DNA from: JBHOQX01 sp042408595 | GTDB lineage: Bacteria; Chloroflexota; Chloroflexia; Chloroflexales; Roseiflexaceae | DNA length: 62,555 nt | Assembly: GCA_042408595.1 (NCBI GenBank) | Contig: JBHOQX010000108.1 | Span: 1-62,555 of the forward strand | Reading direction: 5' to 3' | In this document: positions 35,232-43,524 of the stretch, in pieces | Position numbering within the stretch: position 1 is the first letter of the stretch | Layout: each line of letters opens with the position of its first letter | Notes under the pieces: generated by a model | What the model was told of the DNA's origin: nothing | The model's database searches: none | Seen by the model: the letters and a program-made list of their open reading frames with translations, nothing else | Program-made: the position numbers and the translations under genes

Positions 35232-35421
35232 CGTCCTTTCAGTAGTTGGATTCGTCCTTCATCTGTATCGTACCCGGCGGGGCGATCGCCCGGTAGACGC
35301 CCCGACCATCCCGCCGACGTGTCGGGTTCCAGGATGCGGTGCAAGACATATGCCAGCAGCAGCGCGTAATCCTGCCGTCATCTTTGTCAGCCGGGCATCA
35401 TAGATTTGCCGGCGGCGACTC

Positions 35422-35430
35422 TGCTACGAT
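35422..35430 (+). promoter_or_regulatory. Extended -10 promoter of the yfhO-like gene
   Basis: TGC TACGAT, 41 bases before the ATG at 35472. Confidence 0.35.
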
Positions 35431-35471
35431 AGTCCGCAGGATCAGTAGCCGATTCCATCACCGGGCTTGCC

Positions 35472-38261
35472 ATGCGTATCACGGCCCACTCGACCTACCG
35501 CTACGAACGCCTTCGCCTGCCGCGCCAGGAATGGTTCTGGGCGGCAGCGTTCTACTTCGGGCTGGCGGCGGCGCTCCTCTGGCCGGCCATCGTCGCGGGC
35601 AGCGTGCCGCTGCCGCTGCTGAACACCTACGCTCAGGGCGACCCGGCCTGGGCGGCGCTGCGCCCGGCCAGCCTGGCCCCCGGCACGAATCTGCTCCTCG
35701 GCGACATCACCGGCTTCTACTACCCGTACCTGGTGTTCACCATCCGTTCGCTCCGCGCCGGCGAGTTCCCGCTGTGGAATCCCTACATTTTCGGTGGGAT
35801 GCCGTATTTCGCGGCAAACCAGGCGGCCCTGCTCTACCCGGTCAACCTGTTGACCTTCTGGCTCGGCCCGCACGCCTACTGGGCGGCCGCAGCGCTGCTG
35901 CGGATCGCCCTCTCCGGCCTGGGGACATTCCTGCTCGCACGGCGGCTGGGCATCTCACGGCCCGCCGCGTTGCTCGCGGGCGGCGTCTACGCCCTGGCGG
36001 ATTTCAACGTCGTCTGGCTGCATTTCGCCATCCACAACGTCGCCGCGCTGCTGCCGCTGGCGCTCTGGCTGATCCACCGGCTGCTCAGCGAGGCGCCAGG
36101 AGGCAGACCGTCAGATACTCAGCCGGGCAGACGGGCAGATGGGCCTTCGCCCTTGGTCGGCAGCCAGGAGCCGGAAGCCGGCCGGCAGGATAGCGGCGGG
36201 TGGTTGCATCGCTGGCTTCGGATGCTCCACCGGCACCGCGCCAGCTTCCTGGGGTTGGCGGCAGTGGTGGCGGCGCAGATGTTCGGCGGCCACCCGGAGA
36301 TGTCGCTCTTTTTCATGGTGATCTGCGTCGCGTTCGCGGTTGCATGGGCGCCGCGCGATGGACAGCGGCCCGCAGATGGCGAGCCTGCCACGGGTGGCGG
36401 ACCGGGGACGGGGGACGGACGTACACCTGGCCAGGATGACGATCGTATTATGCTGGATGGCCTGCACTCGTCCTTCGTCCCTCATCCTCCGTCCGCCGCA
36501 GGTCCGCGGTGGGGCGCACGGCCGTGCACGCTGACCCGGTGGTCGCTGGCCGCCGTGGCGCTCGCGCTGGGCCTGGCCCTCTCCGCGGTGCAGTGGGCGC
36601 CGACGCTGGCGCTGGTGCGCCAGAGCTACACTTTCACCGAGCGCGGCTTCGCCGCCGACTACGGCGCGGCCCTACACGGCGACTACGCGCCGCTCGGCGG
36701 GCTGCGGCGCGCCGGCTGGGAGAACCTGCGCCACTGGCTGCTGCTGGTCGCGCCGCAGCTCTGGGGCACGCCGCGCGGCGAGCGCATCTACAACTGGGCG
36801 CCGGACCTCACCAACTACAACGAAATGACACCGTATGTCGGCCTGGCGGCGCTCGGGCTGGCGATCATGGGCGCGCTGCGCGGGCGCAACCGCCGGGCAG
36901 CCCGCTTCTTCGGCGTGATGCTGCTCGCCGCGCTCCTGCTGTTGTACCCGCTGCCCGGCCTGCGGCTGCTCGGCTTTCTGCCGCTGCTGCATGTCGCCTA
37001 CGGCTTCCGCTTCGGCCTGGCGGTCGCGCTCGCCGCCGCCGTGCTGACCGGCCTGGGGCTGGACTGGCTGCGCGCCGCCAGCCTGCGCGGCCGCCTGGTC
37101 GCTGCCGGGCTGCTCCTGGCGCTCGCCGGGCTAAGCTTTGCGGTCGTCGCCGATCTGTGGGGCGGCCCGCGGGCCGCCTGGGCGCTCGGATTCGCCCCTG
37201 GCCCGGCGGCCCGGGCCGAGATCGCCGCAGTCTACCAACCTGGCAACTGGCGGCTGTTTGTGCCGGCGGCGGGCGGCGTGCTGGGGGCGCTGGCGCTGCT
37301 TGGAGGAGCGGGGGTCAGGGGTCAGGGGTCGGGGATAGGGCGGCCAGAGGCGACGGTGGCCGGGGGCTGGTCATTCGCCCCGCTCCTCGCCGTCGCTCTG
37401 GCCGAACTGGCGTTCTATGGCTATGGCTACAACGGGTTCACGCCGCCGCAGGCGATCTACCCGGAGACGCCGGCCCTGGCGCGCCTGCGGCAGGCGAGCG
37501 CCGACTACCGCGCGCTCACGCTCGACGGCACGCTGTGGGCCAACACCGCGATGGTGGATGGGATCCGCGTCGTCGGCGGGATGGACGACCTGTTGCCGGA
37601 GGCACAGAAGCGCTTCCTCAAGCGCGGCCTGGCCGGCCTGACTCCGACCAGCCGCGGCTATGTGGTGACGGACTGGGGCCAGCGGTTGATGGACGTGATG
37701 AACGTGCGCTATGTCCTTTCGCACCAGCCGGTGCGCAGCCGGGCGACACGCGCCCAACTGCCGGTGGTGCTGCGCGACGGCGCGCTGCTCGTCTCACGCA
37801 ACGACACGGCGCTACCGCGGGCCTATGCCGCCACGGCGGCGGTGCTGGCAGCCACCGGCGCGAGCGAGGACGCGGTGTTCGACCGCGGCTTCGATCCGCA
37901 TCGGGCGGTGGTGCTGGAGGATGCGGCTACGGTGGCCCGGCTGCGCGGCCCCGCCGCGTCGGTCACGCCTGTGCCGGTCGTCGCGGCGCGGGCGAACCGG
38001 GTGGAGCTGCGGCCCGACCTCGCCGCGCCGGCGGTCGTCGTTCTGGCAGAGAGCTACGACCCCGACTGGCGCGTCACCATCGACGGCAAGGCCGCGCCGC
38101 TGCTGCGGGCGAACGCCTTCGCGCGCGGCGTGCTCGTCCCTGCCGGACAACACACCGTCGTCTTCGAGTACCGGCCGCGCCTGGTCGGCCTTGCCGGGCT
38201 GGCTTCGCTGGCGGCGCTCGCCCTCTGCGCCGGGGTGGCCGCCGGGCGGCCGGGCGGATAG
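35472..38261 (+). CDS. YfhO-family giant membrane protein (putative glycosyltransferase-like)
   Basis: 929 residues with about a dozen hydrophobic spans. Family landmarks: 'GDITGFYYPYLVFTIRSL', 'PLWNPYIFGGMPYFAANQAA', 'GGHPEMSLFF' and 'WGTPRGERIYNWAPD', plus a C-terminal soluble domain with 'VNVRYVLSHQPVRS'-like and 'ESYDPDWRVTIDGKAAPLLR' segments. YfhO proteins are thought to modify cell-wall polymers with sugars. Three stretches (around residues 213-250, 300-355 and 610-632) are polar, non-conserved and coincide with degenerate 7-base DNA repeats; they look like insertions into loops that kept the frame open. Expression is probably from its own extended -10 promoter. Confidence 0.85.
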   Translation: MRITAHSTYRYERLRLPRQEWFWAAAFYFGLAAALLWPAIVAGSVPLPLLNTYAQGDPAWAALRPASLAPGTNLLLGDITGFYYPYLVFTIRSLRAGEFPLWNPYIFGGMPYFAANQAALLYPVNLLTFWLGPHAYWAAAALLRIALSGLGTFLLARRLGISRPAALLAGGVYALADFNVVWLHFAIHNVAALLPLALWLIHRLLSEAPGGRPSDTQPGRRADGPSPLVGSQEPEAGRQDSGGWLHRWLRMLHRHRASFLGLAAVVAAQMFGGHPEMSLFFMVICVAFAVAWAPRDGQRPADGEPATGGGPGTGDGRTPGQDDDRIMLDGLHSSFVPHPPSAAGPRWGARPCTLTRWSLAAVALALGLALSAVQWAPTLALVRQSYTFTERGFAADYGAALHGDYAPLGGLRRAGWENLRHWLLLVAPQLWGTPRGERIYNWAPDLTNYNEMTPYVGLAALGLAIMGALRGRNRRAARFFGVMLLAALLLLYPLPGLRLLGFLPLLHVAYGFRFGLAVALAAAVLTGLGLDWLRAASLRGRLVAAGLLLALAGLSFAVVADLWGGPRAAWALGFAPGPAARAEIAAVYQPGNWRLFVPAAGGVLGALALLGGAGVRGQGSGIGRPEATVAGGWSFAPLLAVALAELAFYGYGYNGFTPPQAIYPETPALARLRQASADYRALTLDGTLWANTAMVDGIRVVGGMDDLLPEAQKRFLKRGLAGLTPTSRGYVVTDWGQRLMDVMNVRYVLSHQPVRSRATRAQLPVVLRDGALLVSRNDTALPRAYAATAAVLAATGASEDAVFDRGFDPHRAVVLEDAATVARLRGPAASVTPVPVVAARANRVELRPDLAAPAVVVLAESYDPDWRVTIDGKAAPLLRANAFARGVLVPAGQHTVVFEYRPRLVGLAGLASLAALALCAGVAAGRPGG
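36399..36495 (+). repeat. Inverted 7-base repeat arms inside the yfhO-like gene
   Basis: Arm 1 (36399-36419): GGACCGG, GGACGGG, GGACGGA. Arm 2 (36468-36495): TCGTCCT, TCGTCCC, TCATCCT, CCGTCCG. Arm 2 resembles the reverse complement of arm 1. It encodes the polar insert at residues 300-355. Confidence 0.6.
37311..37338 (+). repeat. Four-unit 7-base tandem repeat inside the yfhO-like gene
   Basis: GGGGTCA, GGGGTCA, GGGGTCG, GGGATAG. The frame is kept through it and it encodes a Gly-rich stretch. Confidence 0.65.
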
Positions 38262-38297
38262 CCGCTCCGACCGCCCGACCGGCAGCCTCGATCCGCG

Positions 38298-40409
38298 CTA
38301 CGCCCGCTGTACCACGATCTCGACATTCGTCGGGTTGCCGTTGGTGATCACCGGGTAGGCCTGCGCGCTGGTGAAGAGCAGCCGGTCGCCGTCCTTGATC
38401 GTCGCTCGCACGCTGTAGGTGTGGCGCGGGTCGATCTGCGCCGGATCGTAGGCCAGCGAGAAGCTGAACGGCACCTGCTTCCCGTCCGCCTGGATGACCT
38501 GCTCGGCGATCACCGCCGCCGGGGCGTCCGCCCGCGAAACATCCAGGAGCTGGACGGTCACCGTCGCCGTGGGCGGGAGCGCGCTGCGCTCACGGTATGC
38601 CACCGTGCCGGTCACCGCCGCCTGGGCGGCCGCGGCGGTGAAGGTCAGCGCGCGCTGGCCGTTGTCGGAGGTGATGGTGAGCGTGTCACCCTGGATGGTG
38701 TACGAGCGCGTCTCCTGGAAGTCGGACAGGATCGCCCGCTCCTGGTCGGCGACCGGCTCCTCGCAGGCGATCAGCGTCGAGATGATGTTGCCGAACGTGA
38801 TCGCGCCGTCCGCCAGCGTGTAGCTGCCGCCGAAACCGTTGCACCCGGTGTTTCCGCTCAGGGTGCCATCGGCCTTGAAGGTGACCGTCGCCGGCTTGTC
38901 GGCCACGGCCGCGGTCACAATCCGCGCCTGCCTGGCGCTGTCCGTCTGCGTGTAGGAGTCAAGCTTCCACGTCGTTCCGACCAGCGGACGCCCCGCCGTT
39001 GGAAGGGGCCCGGCTGTGAAGATGAGCGCGCTGTTGCCGTTGTCGTAGAGGATCTTCAGCGTATCGCCCTGGATGGTGAACGAGCGTGCGCCCTGGAACG
39101 CGGCGAAGATCGCCCGCTCCTGGTCGGCGATCGGCCCCTCGCAGGCGATCAGCGTCCCAGCGATCGTTTTGAAGGTGATCTGGCTGCCTGCAAGGCTGTA
39201 GCCACCACCAAAACCGTTGCACCCGGGGGAGCCGGTCAGCGAGCCATCCGCGTTAAATGCCACCGTCGCTGGCTTGTCGGCGACCGCAGGAGTCTGGTTG
39301 GCCGTCGGCCCGTACCCCGTCAGGGTCCACTGCGTGCCGATCAGCGCCGGCGAGGTTGACGATCCGGCCGGCGCGGCGGCGCCGGTGTACGTCAGCACCG
39401 TCTTGCCGTCCGCCGAGGTGATACGCAGGCGGTCGCTCGTCCGCTCGTAGCCAACGGCGCCGTTCAGCGTGGCGACGATCGCCTGCTCCTGCGCATTGGC
39501 GGCATCGCTCAGACAGGCGCGGCGGGTCGTGGCCAGCGGCCCGATCGTGAGCTTGCCGCCCGCAGCCGAGTAGGGGCCGGTCAGGTTGTTGCAGCCGGTG
39601 GTGCCGGTCACGCGGCCATCGGTGCCGAAGGCCAGCGTCGCCGGCTCGCCCGCCGCCGGGGTCTGCGCATCCGGCGGGCCGTAGGACGCGAGCACCCACG
39701 ACGAGCCGGCCAGGCCTCCCGGCTGCGCGGCGCCGCCGCCGAAGCCGGTCAGTTCCGCGCCGAGGCGGCCGAACAGCACGCGGTAGTTCGCCGGGTTCTC
39801 GGGATGCAGCTCGAAGCGTGCGCGCTCAAACCACTGCACCTGATACTCCTTTCCTTCGATCGTCTCGGTCAGCGGCTGCGAGATCGGCAGGCCGAAGAGC
39901 GCCAGGCTCTCCTCAGAGGTCACGCCCGCCCGGCCGAGGTTCAGCCCGTAGCGGCGGAAGGCGGCCAGAAAGTCGTCGCACACTGTGTGGCTCGTCTCCG
40001 CGAAAAAGCGGCAGCGCGCTGCGTCGACCTGGTTCGGGTCGGCTTTGGGGAAGGCGAACCAGTCGCGCCCCTGCGCGGCCAACGCCTCCACGCCCACGCG
40101 GCCGAGCAGCACGTCGTAGGGGCGGGCGTTCTCGGGGTGCAGCTCCAGGCGTACGCGCTCGAACCACTGCCCCTGCACCGTGGCGCCGTTGTCGGTCGGG
40201 AGCGCCTGCTGCGGCCCGGTCGGGTAGCCGAAGACGCGCAGGCCGCCGTTGCGCTCCCAGAACTCGCGGATGCGGCCGCTGATGCAGAAGCCGGTCTCCG
40301 GAAAACAACGCTCGCTGGTCTGCGCGGCAGCCAGGCTGGGGGCCAGGAGCAGCAGCAGGGCGAGCGCCACCCACCAGCCCGGAACGATCGATTTGAACCC
40401 ACGCATCAT
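38298..40409 (-). CDS. Secreted protein: Chloroflexota-type N-terminal repeats, three META domains, YscW/YbaY domain
   Basis: 703 residues from ATG 40409, preceded by AGAGAGGA. A signal peptide ('VALALLLLLAPSLAAAQ') is followed by two tandem units containing 'GFCISGRIREFWERNGG...FGYP' and 'TVCDDFLAAFRRYGLNLG...LFGLP', a motif pair I associate with Chloroflexota exported proteins. Then come three META/HslJ domains, each with a 'GCN' turn ('TGTTGCNNLTGPYS', 'TGSPGCNGFGGGYS', 'SGNTGCNGFGGSYT') and a 'xxAC...ADQERAIF' segment. Last is a YscW-type domain ('VTGTVAYRERSALPPTATVT'). META proteins are linked to envelope stress and motility. Copies two and three are more alike than copy one, so a recent internal duplication is likely. 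Confidence 0.85.
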   Translation of the reverse strand: MMRGFKSIVPGWWVALALLLLLAPSLAAAQTSERCFPETGFCISGRIREFWERNGGLRVFGYPTGPQQALPTDNGATVQGQWFERVRLELHPENARPYDVLLGRVGVEALAAQGRDWFAFPKADPNQVDAARCRFFAETSHTVCDDFLAAFRRYGLNLGRAGVTSEESLALFGLPISQPLTETIEGKEYQVQWFERARFELHPENPANYRVLFGRLGAELTGFGGGAAQPGGLAGSSWVLASYGPPDAQTPAAGEPATLAFGTDGRVTGTTGCNNLTGPYSAAGGKLTIGPLATTRRACLSDAANAQEQAIVATLNGAVGYERTSDRLRITSADGKTVLTYTGAAAPAGSSTSPALIGTQWTLTGYGPTANQTPAVADKPATVAFNADGSLTGSPGCNGFGGGYSLAGSQITFKTIAGTLIACEGPIADQERAIFAAFQGARSFTIQGDTLKILYDNGNSALIFTAGPLPTAGRPLVGTTWKLDSYTQTDSARQARIVTAAVADKPATVTFKADGTLSGNTGCNGFGGSYTLADGAITFGNIISTLIACEEPVADQERAILSDFQETRSYTIQGDTLTITSDNGQRALTFTAAAAQAAVTGTVAYRERSALPPTATVTVQLLDVSRADAPAAVIAEQVIQADGKQVPFSFSLAYDPAQIDPRHTYSVRATIKDGDRLLFTSAQAYPVITNGNPTNVEIVVQRA

Positions 40410-40691
40410 GTATCCTCTCTCCGCCTTCGCGGTCTCGTGGTGCACACCAGGACAAGACGGTGCGCGCCCGCGGAAGTCACGCCGGCGCCGGGCCAGGGTA
40501 CGGGAGATGCGGCGATTGCTACATATCGGCGGCACGTGCGTCGCGCACGGCCGCCACCGGCGCCCGGTGATAGACGTGAGGGGCGTGGGGAAGGTTCCCG
40601 AGGGCAGGGGTGGGGCGGTGGTGGGCGATGGGCTGCCGCTCGCCCATCGCCCACCGACCCTTTGGGTTGCGTGCTGGGGACCGGCGCGGCG

Positions 40692-41147
40692 CTACCCGGC
40701 GTCCGGCTGGAAGAGCTTGAGGTACTCGCCGTAGCCCTCTTCCTCCAGCCGCTCGACCGGGATGAAGCGCAACGCCGCCGAGTTCATGCAGTAGCGCAGG
40801 CCGGTCGGTGCGGGGCCATCGTTGAAGACGTGGCCCAGGTGCGAATCGGCGTGGCGCGAGCGCACCTCGGTGCGCGTCATCCACAGCGAGCGGTCGGTGC
40901 GGGTGGTGATGTTGTCCGGCTCGAGCGGCCGCGTGAAGCTCGGCCAGCCGGTGCCGGAGTCGTACTTGTCGAGCGAGCTGAAGAGCGGCTCGCCGGAGAC
41001 GACATCCACGTAGATGCCGGGGGCGTGGTTGTCCCAGTATTCGTTGGCGAAGGCCGGCTCCGTGCCTTCTTCCTGCGTTACGTGGTATTGCAGCGGCGTC
41101 AGCCTGCGCCGCAGCTCCTCGTCACTCGGCTTGGAATAGGCTTTCAT
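40692..41147 (-). CDS. msrB: Peptide-methionine (R)-S-oxide reductase MsrB
   Basis: 151 residues from ATG 41147, with GAGGAGGGAG before it. MsrB landmarks: 'DEELRRRLTPLQYHVTQEEG', 'FSSLDKYDSGTGWPSF', 'VRSRHADSHLGHVFNDGP' and the catalytic Cys in 'GLRYCMNSAALRF'. The structural zinc Cys pairs found in many MsrB proteins are replaced ('VVSGEPLFSS', 'SRHADSHLGH'), so this is the metal-free type. It repairs oxidised methionine in the cytosol. It is divergent from the alcohol dehydrogenase gene, with 185 bases between. Confidence 0.93.
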   Translation of the reverse strand: MKAYSKPSDEELRRRLTPLQYHVTQEEGTEPAFANEYWDNHAPGIYVDVVSGEPLFSSLDKYDSGTGWPSFTRPLEPDNITTRTDRSLWMTRTEVRSRHADSHLGHVFNDGPAPTGLRYCMNSAALRFIPVERLEEEGYGEYLKLFQPDAG

Positions 41148-41332
41148 CGCTCCCTCCTCGTTGTCGCTCAGACGGTATACGTATAGTACACGCGATACAG
41201 ATGCCGCGCAAGCCGTCGTGCGGTACAATAGCGATCGCCCTGCTGCAGGAAGCTGCCTGAGAAGCGTCCGTGCAGGGGATGAGGGCTCCCGGCCGCCCAC
41301 AGAATCATCTGGCTGCACGTTGAGAGGAAGCG

Positions 41333-42352
41333 ATGCGCGCACTTGTCTACGATGGCCCCTGGCAGATGCCACTGCGCGAGATCGAGCCGCCTGCACCCGG
41401 CCCCGGCGAGGTGATCGTCGCCGTGCGGGCGGTCGGCGTCTGCGGCTCGGATATCCACGGCTACACCGGCTCCACCGGGCGGCGTTTTCCCGGCATCGCT
41501 ATGGGCCACGAGTTCGCCGGCACGATCAACGCCGTCGGCCCAGATGTGGCTGGCTGGCAGGTGGGAGACGCGGTCATCGTCGATCCGATCCTCACCTGCG
41601 GCGCGTGCGAGATGTGCCAAGCGGGCCGCGCCAATATCTGCCTGAACCGGACGATGATCGGCATGCACCAGCACGGGGCCTACGCCGAGGCTGTCCGTGC
41701 GCCGGCGCGCCAGCTGCACCGCAAGCCGGCGGCCCTGCCGTGGGAACAGGCCGCGCTGGTCGAGCCGCTGGCCGTCGCGCTCCACGCCGTCAACCAGACG
41801 CCGTTCCGCGTCGGCGAGAGCCTGGCGATCATCGGCGCCGGCCCGATCGGGTTGCTGGCGCTGCTCGTCGCCCGGCTGCGCGGCGCGGGCACGCTCGCCG
41901 TCACCGACCGGAGCCCGCACCGCCTGGCGCTGGCCCGGCAGCTCGGCGCCGACCTCGCGATCGACGTCGCCGAACAGGAGCCGGTGGCCGCAATGCAGGC
42001 CGCCACCGGCGGGCGCGGGGCGCATGCCGCGATCGAAGCGGTCGGCATCACGCCGACGGTGCAACAGGCCCAGGCCGTCGTCCGCCCTGGCGGCCACGTG
42101 ACCTGGATCGGCAACGCGGCGCCGGAGGTGACGGTACCCATGCAGCAGGTCGTGACCCGCGAGATCACGGTCCGGGGCGTGTACGCCTTTACGAGCGAGG
42201 AGTTCGCGCAGGCGATCGAGCTGCTGGCGGCCGGGCGGCTCCAGGTCGCGCCGCTGATCGAGCGCATCGCGCCGCTGGACGCGGGGCCGCAGCTCATCCA
42301 CGACCTGGCGAAGGGCCGGTTGGACGCGGTGAAGGTGGTGTTGCAGCCGTAA
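41333..42352 (+). CDS. Zinc-dependent medium-chain alcohol/polyol dehydrogenase
   Basis: 339 residues, full length. Catalytic zinc ligands Cys in 'VGVCGSDIHGYTG' and 'GHEFAG' (His-Glu). The structural zinc loop 'CGACEMCQAGRANIC' has all four Cys. The Rossmann fold starts at 'SLAIIGAGPIGLLALLVAR' and Asp in 'AVTDRSPHRL' points to NAD preference. Similar to sorbitol, galactitol and threonine dehydrogenases; the substrate cannot be fixed. The two base pairs after the ATG and the GAGAGGAAGCG upstream support this start. Confidence 0.9.
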   Translation: MRALVYDGPWQMPLREIEPPAPGPGEVIVAVRAVGVCGSDIHGYTGSTGRRFPGIAMGHEFAGTINAVGPDVAGWQVGDAVIVDPILTCGACEMCQAGRANICLNRTMIGMHQHGAYAEAVRAPARQLHRKPAALPWEQAALVEPLAVALHAVNQTPFRVGESLAIIGAGPIGLLALLVARLRGAGTLAVTDRSPHRLALARQLGADLAIDVAEQEPVAAMQAATGGRGAHAAIEAVGITPTVQQAQAVVRPGGHVTWIGNAAPEVTVPMQQVVTREITVRGVYAFTSEEFAQAIELLAAGRLQVAPLIERIAPLDAGPQLIHDLAKGRLDAVKVVLQP

Positions 42353-42392
42353 TCGGGGCGATAGACGGTCGCGGGTGGCACCACCCTGTCGC

Positions 42393-42722
42393 TCAGGCAG
42401 GACGCTGCGCCCCCTGCCAGCGGACGGAGACCGCCGCGCCGCCGCCCGGCGCGCTGGCGATCTGAAGGGAGGCGCCGATCTCGGCCGCGCGCTCGCGCAT
42501 CATCGCCAGACCGAAGTGGCCGGCGGGCGATGTGGCCGGCGCGAAGCCGCGCCCGTCGTCCACCACCGAGATCGTCACACAGCCGGCCCAGGCAACGCCG
42601 GCGTCGCACGGCGGCACGACGGCCACGGCGACCGTCACGTGCCGTGCGCGGGCGTGTTTGGCAGCGTTGTGCAGGGCCTCCTGCGTCACGCGGTAGAGCG
42701 CGATTCGCGCCGCCGCGGCGGG
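42393..42722 (-). pseudogene. C-terminal fragment of a NarL-type sensor histidine kinase
   Basis: On the minus strand 'ARIALYRVTQEALHNAAKHA', 'VVDDGRGF', 'GHFGLAMMRERAAEIGASL' and 'GGGAAVSVRW' are the last 110 residues of a LiaS/NarX-type kinase (HATPase_c). The sequence upstream of the 'ARIAL' point is not kinase but belongs to a response regulator on the other strand. The dimerisation domain and sensor are missing, so it cannot work. Confidence 0.75.
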
Positions 42723-42975
42723 CCGCACGACCCTCGCGCCGGAAGCGACCGAGGCGCTGATACAGAGCATGCGCGACGACACGCCCGAGCTGACCGAACG
42801 CGAGCGCGAGGTGCTGCACCTGCTCGCGGAAGGGCTCTCCAACGCACAGATCGCCGAACGCCTGATCGTCAGCACGGCGACCGTGAAGTATCACATCGGC
42901 AGCCTGTTCTCCAAGCTCGGCGTCGCGACCCGCGCCGAAGCGATCGCCCTGGCCTACCGGCGCAAGCTGGTGTGA
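42697..42975 (+). pseudogene. C-terminal fragment of a NarL/LuxR response regulator
   Basis: The plus strand reads 'AIRAAAAGRTTLAPEATEAL' (end of the receiver and linker), then the LuxR helix-turn-helix 'ELTEREREVLHLLAEGLSNA', 'STATVKYHIGSLFSKLGVAT' and 'RAEAIALAYRRKLV' with the normal stop. The receiver domain with the phospho-Asp is missing; an in-frame stop lies at 42694-42696. An internal ATG at 42769 could yield a 68-residue stand-alone DNA-binding domain. It meets the kinase fragment head to head at 42700-42720. Confidence 0.75.
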
Positions 42976-43038
42976 TTCGGCCTCGACCTTCGGTTAGGCC
43001 GGTTTAACCAACCCACCGGGCCGCCCGACCTCGTCGCC

Positions 43039-43047
43039 TGCTACAAT
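43039..43047 (+). promoter_or_regulatory. Extended -10 promoter of the LysM gene
   Basis: TGC TACAAT, 30 bases before the ATG at 43078. Confidence 0.45.
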
Positions 43048-43077
43048 CAGTGAGATGGCTGGAGTGTGGAGGATGCC

Positions 43078-43524
43078 ATGCCGCATGTGGTCTACACCGT
43101 GCAAGCGGCCGACGAGGCAGCGGGCTTGCCTGGCATCGCGCAGAAGCTCCTCGGCGACGAGGCCGCCTGGTTCCCGATTTATGCGGCGAACCGTTCCGTG
43201 ATCGGCAACAACCCAACCATTGTGCACGCCGGGCAGCACCTGATCATCCCGGAGGATGGGCTGGCCGGCGCGGGGGGCGCCGTGCAGGTCTACACGGTGC
43301 AGGTCGCCGATATGGCCGCCGGCCTGGAGGGGATCGCCGGGCGCCTCTGGGGCCAGCCGGAGCGCTGGCGCGAGCTGTACGCGGTGAACCGCGGCGGGAT
43401 CGGGGACGACCCCCGCGCGCTTCAGCCCGGCCAGCGACTGATCATCCCGCGCGAGGCCGGCTCGGGCACGCCGAGCCGCACTTCTCGCGGCACGCGCGGC
43501 GAGATGCCGACCAGCACTTCGTAG
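43078..43524 (+). CDS. Protein with two LysM-like domains
   Basis: 148 residues from ATG 43078. Two LysM-like units: 'YTVQAADEAAGLPGIAQKLL' through 'HAGQHLIIPEDG', and 'YTVQVADMAAGLEGIAGRLW' through 'QPGQRLIIPREAG'. LysM binds peptidoglycan-type glycans, but there is no signal peptide or membrane segment, so it may act inside the cell or use another exit. Its last 103 bases overlap the 3' end of the alanine racemase gene on the other strand; the tail after 'IIPREAG' is Ser/Thr/Arg-rich and may only reflect the overlap. Confidence 0.75.
   Translation: MPHVVYTVQAADEAAGLPGIAQKLLGDEAAWFPIYAANRSVIGNNPTIVHAGQHLIIPEDGLAGAGGAVQVYTVQVADMAAGLEGIAGRLWGQPERWRELYAVNRGGIGDDPRALQPGQRLIIPREAGSGTPSRTSRGTRGEMPTSTS

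Noticed and set aside
36509..38347. 612-codon frame overlapping yfhO
   Set aside because: Shadow of the YfhO frame; no hydrophobic spans and no family match.
40409..40535. Longer META protein starting at 40535
   Set aside because: The extra 42 residues are basic and precede a normal signal peptide, while ATG 40409 has a good ribosome site.
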